DNA of 8,151 nucleotides from positions 1 through 8,151 of the forward strand of contig CAMTVZ010000098.1 in assembly GCA_947085285.1 (NCBI GenBank), in the 5' to 3' direction. This document shows positions 1-5,601 of this stretch, piece by piece. The stretch comes from JASEGV01 sp947085285 (GTDB lineage: Bacteria > Bacteroidota > Ignavibacteria > UBA10030 > BY39). The notes below the pieces were generated by a model. It had not been told where the DNA came from and made no database searches. It was given only the letters and a program-made list of their open reading frames with translations. Positions within the stretch are counted from its first letter, which is position 1; every line of letters starts with the position of its first letter. The translations under genes and the position numbers were made by a program.

Positions 1-162
1 AACGTAAGATGGAATTAGGGGCACATCAATAAGTCGTTTGCGATCGCTCCATTTATGTAATTCCTTCCGCATCGGGACGAAGCTTTCAATTCCATACATA
101 CTTAATTGCCGTGCAACCGATTGCTCGTGTCGTGAACGGGTATATAGTGCTATCCAATTCAC
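1..162 (-). CDS. NusG/RfaH/UpxY-like transcription antiterminator, N-terminal part (runs off left edge)
   Basis: Translating the reverse strand from a GTG at 162-160 gives 54 uninterrupted codons to the window edge. The product begins V-N-W-I-A-L-Y-T-R-S-R-H-E and has the hallmarks of a NusG N-terminal (NGN) domain: the W-x-x-L-Y strand, a conserved Glu at residue 13, G-I-E-S-F-V-P-M at 24-31, W-S-D-R-K at 38-42, and P-L-I-P-S-Y-V at 48-54, matching the family P-L-(F)-P-x-Y-(V/L)-F signature. An in-frame TAA lies 18 nt upstream, so GTG is the best start; no clear Shine-Dalgarno sequence precedes it. NGN domains bind the RNA polymerase clamp and suppress pausing. Specialised paralogues (RfaH, UpxY) commonly precede long surface-polysaccharide operons, so such a locus may lie to the left. 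The missing C-terminal KOW domain prevents separating housekeeping NusG from a specialised paralogue, but the short N-terminus and W-S-D-R-K segment resemble the UpxY-like group. Confidence 0.82.
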   Translation of the reverse strand, partial: MNWIALYTRSRHEQSVARQLSMYGIESFVPMRKELHKWSDRKRLIDVPLIPSYV

Positions 163-225
163 AATAATATTTTCTAATTATAAAATCCCATAATACAATT
201 AAAACCACGCTCTCAAACTTGGGTT

Positions 226-254
226 AATATAAAAAAAGAATATTTTATTGTCAA
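226..254 (-). promoter_or_regulatory. sigma70-like promoter for the leftward NusG-like gene
   Basis: On the minus strand TTGACA (254-249) and TATATT (231-226) are separated by exactly 17 bp. A start site would fall near 218-220, giving a leader of about 57 nt before the GTG at 162. The -35 box is a perfect consensus and the -10 box matches TATAAT at five of six positions. Position and direction fit the NusG-like gene. Confidence 0.62.
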
Positions 255-300
255 GCATACGAATTGACTTAATTGGAATTGCAATTAGTGCTATAAATAT

Positions 301-474
301 TTATCGAAAGGAGGGAATTTTTATTACTCTTCAAGGATATAAAAAAGAAATGAACTATACAAAAGGGAATTGTTCTAATGGGATCATCAGAGCAAATCTC
401 ACATTAATGAATTAAAAAAATTGGGCTTTGATTCGACTCGACCAGATTGGGAATTTCCTATAGCACCAACTTAA
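301..474 (+). pseudogene. Possible decayed coding remnant, unidentified
   Basis: A textbook ribosome-binding sequence, AAAGGAGG at 307-314, is not followed by a correctly spaced ATG. The frame starting at 379 encodes 31 residues, including N-E-L-K-K-L-G-F-D-S-T-R-P-D-W-E-F, ending at TAA 472-474. This has ordinary globular-protein composition, unlike random A+T-rich translation. The same frame upstream reads N-E-L-Y-K-R-E-L-F (349-375) but is broken by TAA at 376-378 and again at 340-342. A different frame opens at ATG 350 and stops after 21 residues. Broken frames plus protein-like composition suggest a degraded small gene or the tail of one. I do not recognise the family, and chance remains possible. 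Confidence 0.25.
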
Positions 475-530
475 TTTTTTTAAAAATAGATTACTTTTTC
501 ATAGAAACGAAAATAACAAAAAATCCATTA

Positions 531-554
531 ATTTTAGTAAAATCGCCAATTTTA
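531..554. repeat. Alternating A+T inverted repeats upstream of the rightward promoter
   Basis: Three 6-nt arms occur in a row: ATTTTA (531-536), TAAAAT (538-543) and ATTTTA (549-554). The first and second, and the second and third, are reverse complements, so either pair could form a dyad. They sit about 55 bp upstream of the rightward -35 box, a plausible place for a regulator site. Chance is substantial in DNA this A+T-rich. Confidence 0.25.
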
Positions 555-598
555 CGACATCGTTAAATACTTATAGTTAGGTGAAAGTTTTAATTTTT

Positions 599-619
599 TT
601 ATTGAGGTGTTGACAATAA
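599..619. promoter_or_regulatory. Possible operator over the rightward -35 box
   Basis: TTATTG (599-604) and CAATAA (614-619) form a perfect 6-bp inverted repeat with a 9-bp centre. The right arm overlaps the TTGACA -35 hexamer at 610-615, so a dimeric protein bound here would block polymerase. The repeat is short and no candidate regulator is visible. Confidence 0.22.
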
Positions 620-638
620 CTCTTTGTTTTATTATATT
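610..638 (+). promoter_or_regulatory. sigma70-like promoter for the rightward surface-protein genes
   Basis: TTGACA at 610-615 and TATATT at 633-638 are separated by exactly 17 bp, the same boxes and spacing as the leftward promoter. Transcription would start near 645, giving a leader of about 130 nt before the GTG at 778. It is the only strong promoter seen for the rightward genes. Confidence 0.62.
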
Positions 639-656
639 TTGACCGGTAAAATAGAA

Positions 657-773
657 ATGCTTCATTTAAAATTAAATAAATTGTTGAATCTTCATAGCAT
701 AAATCCAATTGTTCGGCCCGAATGCAATTGCAGGTACGAGCAAACTTGGCAATGTTTTAATCTATTAAATTAA
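657..773 (+). CDS. Possible short leader ORF (38 codons) upstream of the first surface-protein gene
   Basis: An ATG at 657, about 12 nt after the predicted transcription start, opens a 38-codon frame that ends at TAA 771-773, four bases before the GTG start at 778 and in a different frame. The peptide is Leu/Asn-rich and has three Cys near its C-terminal half. It resembles no family I know and has no Shine-Dalgarno sequence. Its only support is position: it would bring ribosomes to a downstream GTG that itself lacks a ribosome-binding site. It may be chance. Confidence 0.22.
   Translation: MLHLKLNKLLNLHSINPIVRPECNCRYEQTWQCFNLLN
706..730 (+). promoter_or_regulatory. Hairpin in the leader of the first surface-protein gene
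   Basis: CAATTG (706-711) pairs with CAATTG (725-730), and TTCG (712-715) pairs with CGAA (719-722). This gives a 10-bp stem with a 2-nt bulge (723-724) and a 3-nt GCC loop. It lies inside the predicted transcript, ending 47 nt before the GTG. No T-run follows, so it is not a terminator. It matches no riboswitch I recognise. Confidence 0.35.
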
Positions 774-777
774 TGAA

Positions 778-3705
778 GTGAAAATTGGTCCCTACATATC
801 GCACGTTTTTGTGTTAATTACACTGAACTTGATGACCAGTGAGGTTGTTGCCCAGAGCGTTGCAAACTACACACCTGCAAGAACAACTGGAATAACTTAT
901 AATTCTATATCAGCAACGGGAACCAGTTTCGCTAGTTGGCGGAATGGGACAGATTTAGATGACAATAGAAGTGGATTTACACCAATCGGGTTTACATTCT
1001 ACTACTTAGGCGTTCCTTACACCACATTTAATATTTCCACAAATGGTTTCATCGATTTATCGTCCTCAACAGCCGTTGGTAGTGGGACTGGGGCATACGG
1101 ATACGCAAACACACAATTCAGTGCAACAGGTGGAACACTACTATCGTTAGCTCCGTTGTATGATGATTTAATCGCTCCTGCTGGTGGTTCGCTTTCGGGC
1201 AATTTTAAGTATTTAACTACAGGTTCTGCCCCAAACAGAATATTAACTATTGAATGGATAGATATGGATCTTTACGGCAATGCGACACCAAGTCTAAACT
1301 TTCAAGTTAAATTATACGAAGCTACTGGCGTTATACAATTCATATATGGTTCAATGGTTGCTGGAACCGCTACTTATACTTACACATGCGGAATCAATGC
1401 TTCAACGATGTCGGCAGTTCCAACTACAGCACAACTTTTAACACAGCAAACTGCAAACACTGCAACATTTAGTAACACACCGCAAAATTCGTTGGCAACA
1501 GTACCTGCTACAAATACGATGATAACATTCACTCCAGCAGGAGGAACTCCTTCGGCACCTATATCGATGACATTCACGAGCGTTACATCGACAAGTATGA
1601 CGGTAAATTGGAGGGACAATTCTACCACTGAAACATTTTTTATTGTTAAACGCGCTACTGAACCTGGCGGTCCATTTTCTCAGGTTGGAACAGTTACTTC
1701 AACTACAATAGCTTCGACAGGAACCTTATACTCATTTGCAAATACATCTCTAACTCCAAATACTACTTATTATTTTCAGATTGCAGCAGCAAATGAGGGA
1801 ACTCCGCCATCTTCTGATTTAACAGGTAATAATACCACTCTTGCTGGTGGTAATATCATTTCGAATGGAACTGGTGGCGGTAGTTGGAATACTACAACAA
1901 CATGGGTAGGGGGAGTTGTACCGACTAATACTGATAATGTTACAATTGTCAGCGGTGATGTTGTAACTATCAATGCCAATGCCGCCTGCGTAAATCTCAA
2001 TGTCAACGGTACTCTGAATATTGGAAACAACAACACAGCCCGCACGGTTACTGTAAGCGGAAATATAAATGTCAGTAATACTGGCGTAGTTCAAGTTTTA
2101 AATACATCGAACACAACGCATACACTTAATTGCGGCGGGAACATAACAAACAACGGCACATTTAATCTCGCTCCTGATGCAAATAGTTTCTGCAACACAA
2201 TATTTAATCGGTTAGGTAACCAAAATATAAGCGGAACCGGTGGAACAACCCGTTTTAATCTTATCACATTAAATATGGGAACAAGTCGTAACAATGTGTT
2301 AGATGTTTTATCCACAAGTTTCTTGGTGCCAACTCCATTTCTTACATTGACAAATGGAACATTCAAGCTTTCGACGAATGTAACAATCGTTCCATTTACT
2401 GCCGATCCTAACATTCCATCCACGGCTGGTTTATGGATTAATGATGGAACAGTGAACAGCGGCAATTTCAACTGGACATTCAGTGGACTTATCCGGGTTT
2501 CAAACGGAACATTAAACGTTGGAAATACTGCTGATAACCAGATACTTTCAAACGCCGGTGAAATCATAATTGATGGTGGGGCACTTAACATCGCTGGTAG
2601 ATTTAGCAGGGTAGTAGGTTCAACTGTTGGCTTCACTATGAGCGACGGTACACTTACTGTCCCGACCGTTTCATCAACTAGCACCACAATTCCACCGTTT
2701 ATAATCGACAATGTTGGTTCTTCGTTCACAATGTCGGGAGGTCTTATCGCCATACGGCGAGAAGGTGGAACTGGGGCGCAGGATTTAGGGTATGTGAATC
2801 TTGCTGGAACACACAACGTTACCGGCGGAACGCTACAGATTGGCGATGGTGTAACCCCTGCAGCACAAACTATGTCTATCAATACAACCGTTCCTGTATT
2901 CAATTTCATAGTGAACGGGACCAATTCGCCAACGGCAATTCTACAAACCAATTCGTTGATAGTAAACAATTTGCTTTCGATTGCCAGCGGTGGTACTCTA
3001 AATGCTAATAATTTCAATATCGTTCTGGCCGGCGATTGGTCGAATAGCGGGGCTTTTTCTGCGGGAACTGGTACTGTAATTATGAGTAGTAACGCTACTC
3101 AATCGATAAGCGGATCATCGATAACAAGTTTCAATAATCTCACAATTTCGAACGCCAGTACTACAACTCTCACAAGTGATATCACAAATGTAAATGGAAT
3201 GTTTACTCTAAACGGCAGTTTTGCTGTAGGCTCTAATACTTTATTCTTATATGGACAAACAAGCGGTAGTGGGATATTGACCAGCGGAACAACTGGAACA
3301 GTAAATTACGCACAAGCATCAGATGGTCAACCGGTGATTACCGCCAATTATGGCAACCTGATTTTCAGTAGTTTTAATAAAATACTTCCAAATAACACAA
3401 TAAGAATTGCTGGAGTATTTACTCCCGGTTTAGCAACGGCACATACTATCACGGGTAATACGATTGAATTTAACGGTGGAGTACAAACTATTCCGAGTTT
3501 TAATGGGACTGTCGGTTACAACAATCTTATATTAAGTGGTAGTGGCGCAAAATCAGTTCCGAGTCCAATTACAGTAGCCGGCCACTTTAGAATCGAAGCT
3601 GGAGCAAGTGTTGAAATCGATAATGCTGTTACTGTTCAAGTAAACGGCGATGTTGTGAATGCCGGGTCGATAATAAATATTGGTAATATAAACACAGGAA
3701 ATTAA
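778..3705 (+). CDS. Large secreted multidomain adhesin-like protein (globular N-domain, FN3-like, beta-helix repeats)
   Basis: 975 residues. The GTG start is chosen because an in-frame TAA lies 12 nt upstream and the next Met (residue 19) would destroy the signal peptide; no Shine-Dalgarno is visible. A signal peptide spans about 1-25, probably cleaved before Gln26 (V-V-A/Q-S). Residues 30-253 form a beta-rich domain with P-I-G-F-T-F and F-N-I-S-T-N-G-F, common at the N-terminus of Bacteroidota-type extracellular proteins. An FN3-like domain follows at about 257-350 (V-N-W-R-D near its start, L-T-P-N-T-T-Y-Y-F near its end). The motif G-S-W-N-T-T-T-T-W-V-G-G-V-V-P at 368-382 opens a long Asn/Gly/Thr-rich beta-helix-like region. 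This contains about four copies of the shared T-V-x-Y...Q-x-I...N-L repeat (471-515, 766-809, 841-881, 895-937). There are no catalytic motifs. It ends at I-N-T-G-N without a T9SS sorting domain or LPxTG-like anchor. Likely a surface or extracellular structural/adhesive protein; ligand unknown. Confidence 0.85.
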   Translation: MKIGPYISHVFVLITLNLMTSEVVAQSVANYTPARTTGITYNSISATGTSFASWRNGTDLDDNRSGFTPIGFTFYYLGVPYTTFNISTNGFIDLSSSTAVGSGTGAYGYANTQFSATGGTLLSLAPLYDDLIAPAGGSLSGNFKYLTTGSAPNRILTIEWIDMDLYGNATPSLNFQVKLYEATGVIQFIYGSMVAGTATYTYTCGINASTMSAVPTTAQLLTQQTANTATFSNTPQNSLATVPATNTMITFTPAGGTPSAPISMTFTSVTSTSMTVNWRDNSTTETFFIVKRATEPGGPFSQVGTVTSTTIASTGTLYSFANTSLTPNTTYYFQIAAANEGTPPSSDLTGNNTTLAGGNIISNGTGGGSWNTTTTWVGGVVPTNTDNVTIVSGDVVTINANAACVNLNVNGTLNIGNNNTARTVTVSGNINVSNTGVVQVLNTSNTTHTLNCGGNITNNGTFNLAPDANSFCNTIFNRLGNQNISGTGGTTRFNLITLNMGTSRNNVLDVLSTSFLVPTPFLTLTNGTFKLSTNVTIVPFTADPNIPSTAGLWINDGTVNSGNFNWTFSGLIRVSNGTLNVGNTADNQILSNAGEIIIDGGALNIAGRFSRVVGSTVGFTMSDGTLTVPTVSSTSTTIPPFIIDNVGSSFTMSGGLIAIRREGGTGAQDLGYVNLAGTHNVTGGTLQIGDGVTPAAQTMSINTTVPVFNFIVNGTNSPTAILQTNSLIVNNLLSIASGGTLNANNFNIVLAGDWSNSGAFSAGTGTVIMSSNATQSISGSSITSFNNLTISNASTTTLTSDITNVNGMFTLNGSFAVGSNTLFLYGQTSGSGILTSGTTGTVNYAQASDGQPVITANYGNLIFSSFNKILPNNTIRIAGVFTPGLATAHTITGNTIEFNGGVQTIPSFNGTVGYNNLILSGSGAKSVPSPITVAGHFRIEAGASVEIDNAVTVQVNGDVVNAGSIINIGNINTGN

Positions 3706-3770
3706 TCCATACATAAAATAATATATATTTCATATAAAATTTATTAATAAAAAAACAATTAATTAACAAA

Positions 3771-3776
3771 AAGGAG
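3771..3776 (+). promoter_or_regulatory. Strong Shine-Dalgarno site of the second surface-protein gene
   Basis: AAGGAG lies 7 nt before the ATG at 3784 and fixes that start. It is much stronger than anything before the first and third genes, suggesting the second protein is translated at a higher rate. The rest of the 78-bp gap from 3706 is almost pure A+T with no clear terminator, so read-through from the first gene is likely. Confidence 0.75.
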
Positions 3777-3783
3777 TAAAATC

Positions 3784-5355
3784 ATGTTTAAATCATTTCT
3801 GTTTGTAATAGTCGCACTATGCGTTGTTGTCGGCATAACTTATAGCCAAAATTTAGTTATTCAAGCTGGCAGCAGTTTTACAGGTTCTGGTACTTATAAT
3901 GTACGAGGTAACATTATTAACGCTGAAGCAAAATCAATCGGTGGTACGGTTAATCTTGTGGGTACAAATCAAAGCATCGGAAATACTGGTGCGTTAACAT
4001 TCGAAAATTTGAATTCATTAGGTTCAAATTCAAAAACTCAAAATGTAGTTGTAAACGTATCGAATTCTTTTTTAGTTGGTGGCACAAGCAATTTTGATGT
4101 GAATGGTCAAACACTTAATCTCGATGGACCTGCAAGCCGAACAACTGGCACCCTCACAGCTGATGGTAGTGGTAGCACTGTTAACTATCGTGCTAATGCC
4201 GGTTCACAATCTATTATCGATGCAACTTATACAAACCTAAATTTATCAAATGCAGCTACAAAGAATTTACAAGGTCCAGTAGTTGCAGGTACAATGACTC
4301 ATACCGGCGGAGATCTTACAGTGGATCAAAATCTTACTATCACCAATTCCGGTACTTTAGCAACTATAAGTAACATTGCAGCAGGAAGAACACTAACTTT
4401 TGGTTCAGGTGCCAGCACTATAAATACTCTATCGGCAGTAGCAGCAACTGCAAGTCTCGTCAATGGTTCGGGGGCATTAACAATTAATACCCTGAGTGGT
4501 AATTCAGGTACAATTACAGCTGCCGCAAATGGTGGTGCGATGAGCTTTACTAATCCAGCAACCAACGCTGGTAACATAACAGGTGGAGCAGGATTAGTAA
4601 GTTTTGCAAGTACACTCGACCATAGCACAGGAACTGTAAGCGCTGGGAGCGGAGGTGCACGCTTCGATGGTGATCTTACAATCAATTCAGGTGTGGTAAC
4701 TGCTGGAACAGGATCGAACCTCGACTTCAATGCTAATATAAGCAACGCCGGCACAATTTCGTTAACTGGTACAGGAACAGCAACCCTGGCTGGAAGTTTC
4801 ACATCTCAAACTGGGACAGTAAATCTTGCAATTGGCTCGACATGGACTTATGATGGTGGTAATCAAGATGTAGCTGGTGGTGGACTTGGTGTAACTTACG
4901 GTAATCTCGTGATGGCAGGAACTGCAAACAGCACCAAAACTGCATTAGGCGATATTACAGTGAACGGTGGTTTTCTAAATTCACCAACTATAACTACCAA
5001 TATGAGAACTTATGGCTTGATTCTGAATGGTTCACGAACAAATGCTAATGCTCTTATGCAATTTGCCGGTCTGAACAATGGTGTTGTTTTTAGCGATGGC
5101 ACAGTTGAATACAACGGTACATTAGGCGATGCCGCTTCGCAAACTATTGCCGCAGGTGTTTACCAGAATCTCTTATTCAATAATAATGCACCGAAAAACA
5201 TTTTAGGTGGTACTCTTGTGCGAACTACTGCAAACTTGAATATTAACTCGGGTGTTACAGCGAATGTACAAAATACCGGCACATTACAGGTTGATCTTGA
5301 CTTGACAAATGCCGGAACGCTCAACAACGATGGTACTGTTCAAATTGGCGACTAA
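3784..5355 (+). CDS. Secreted beta-solenoid repeat protein
   Basis: 523 residues with a clear signal peptide (hydrophobic 4-18), probably cleaved before Gln22 (T-Y-S/Q-N-L). The mature protein has no cysteine and is dominated by Gly, Thr, Ser, Asn and Ala. Four copies of the T-V-x-Y...Q-x-I...Y-x-N-L repeat lie at about 55-100, 132-170, 353-397 and 440-487. Between the second and third is a regular run of 20-21-residue units (201-343), as expected for rungs of a right-handed beta-helix. The first repeat is related to the N-terminus of the third protein: both have G-T-(Y/F)-x-V, then K-(S/P)-I-G-G, then Q-(S/I)-(I/V). The C-terminus is a typical rung (N-A-G-T-L-N-N-D-G-T-V) ending at I-G-D, with no sorting domain. 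No enzymatic motif is visible. Likely a structural or adhesive component, possibly a partner of the flanking gene products. Confidence 0.85.
   Translation: MFKSFLFVIVALCVVVGITYSQNLVIQAGSSFTGSGTYNVRGNIINAEAKSIGGTVNLVGTNQSIGNTGALTFENLNSLGSNSKTQNVVVNVSNSFLVGGTSNFDVNGQTLNLDGPASRTTGTLTADGSGSTVNYRANAGSQSIIDATYTNLNLSNAATKNLQGPVVAGTMTHTGGDLTVDQNLTITNSGTLATISNIAAGRTLTFGSGASTINTLSAVAATASLVNGSGALTINTLSGNSGTITAAANGGAMSFTNPATNAGNITGGAGLVSFASTLDHSTGTVSAGSGGARFDGDLTINSGVVTAGTGSNLDFNANISNAGTISLTGTGTATLAGSFTSQTGTVNLAIGSTWTYDGGNQDVAGGGLGVTYGNLVMAGTANSTKTALGDITVNGGFLNSPTITTNMRTYGLILNGSRTNANALMQFAGLNNGVVFSDGTVEYNGTLGDAASQTIAAGVYQNLLFNNNAPKNILGGTLVRTTANLNINSGVTANVQNTGTLQVDLDLTNAGTLNNDGTVQIGD
4384..4812 (+). repeat. 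Tandem 20-21-residue beta-solenoid units inside the second protein
   Basis: Residues 201-343 divide into seven consecutive units starting at 201, 221, 242, 263, 283, 303 and 323, with spacings of 20 or 21. An eighth start follows at 344 and merges into the next long repeat. The rough pattern is G-(T/N/V)-(I/V)-(T/S)-x-G-x-G-x-x-x-F-x-x-x-(L/I)-x-N-(S/A). The period is clear in protein; the DNA has diverged, so these are old duplications rather than recent copies. Confidence 0.7.
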
Positions 5356-5601
5356 TTTTTTATGAATGAATTCTTTGAGGATGAGAAGTTAACTCCTCAA
5401 AGAATTCATTAAAATATTTGTTCGGCACTTTCTGAGATGATGGCTTTGTATATCTCAGGAGGGTGAACTTCTGTTTGATACTGAAGATTTGGATAGAAAC
5501 AGATTCGAGACAAATTCGAGAATCGACAAATATTTTTGTTCGAAGATGTGTGTTCTGCTCGACACACCTTTCGGCAATTTATATTGAGCAAATAAATAGC
5601 T
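5356..5601. other. Intergenic region between the second and third surface-protein genes
   Basis: 246 bp, much longer than the 78-bp gap before the second gene. Apart from the 17-bp hairpin it holds two weak dyads, CTGAGAT/ATCTCAG (about 5432-5459) and GTGTGT/ACACAC (5548-5567, 8-nt loop), and two similar ATATTTGTTCG-like stretches (near 5413 and 5530). No TTGACA/TATAAT pair at good spacing was found, so whether the third gene has its own promoter is open. The minus strand has a 60-codon open frame from a TTG, but its product looks non-protein-like. Confidence 0.45.
5365..5410. terminator. Perfect 17-bp hairpin after the second surface-protein gene
   Basis: AATGAATTCTTTGAGGA (5365-5381) and its exact reverse complement (5394-5410) flank a 12-nt loop, beginning 9 nt after the stop codon. 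The stem is long and perfect, so it should form readily in RNA. The plus strand continues with AAAATATTTG rather than a T-run, and the T-run (5356-5361) lies before the stem. It is therefore not a classical intrinsic terminator. It may be a 3'-end stabiliser, a processing site, or a partial terminator that lowers expression of the third gene. Confidence 0.5.

Larger units (their letters stand above)
163..777. other. Divergent intergenic region with two outward promoters
   Basis: This 615-bp A+T-rich stretch separates the leftward antiterminator from the rightward surface-protein genes. It holds the two outward promoters, a possible gene remnant (301-474), T-rich tracts after that remnant (475-481), alternating A+T inverted repeats (531-554), an inverted repeat over the rightward -35 box (599-619), and a leader with a short open frame and a hairpin (657-773). 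No intact protein gene longer than about 40 codons is convincing here. No tRNA or other RNA gene is recognisable. Confidence 0.6.

Noticed and set aside
706..730. Riboswitch in the leader of the first surface-protein gene
   Set aside because: There is only one simple bulged stem, with no conserved aptamer core that I recognise and no terminator or anti-terminator partner.
2091..3017. Open frame of 308 codons on the minus strand inside the first surface-protein gene
   Set aside because: It lies antisense to a clear signal-peptide/repeat protein. Its product is Val/Pro/Leu-rich with no domain, as expected from reading Asn/Thr/Gly-rich codons backwards.
4326..4802. Open frame of 158 codons on the minus strand inside the second surface-protein gene
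   Set aside because: Antisense to the tandem repeat array. The Pro/Val/Ala-rich periodic product is a by-product of the repeat codons on the other strand.
5409..5591. 60-codon minus-strand frame in the gap between the second and third genes
   Set aside because: It does not overlap a gene, but it starts at TTG with no ribosome site, ends next to the hairpin and has a composition unlike a folded or secreted protein. Chance is the simpler explanation.
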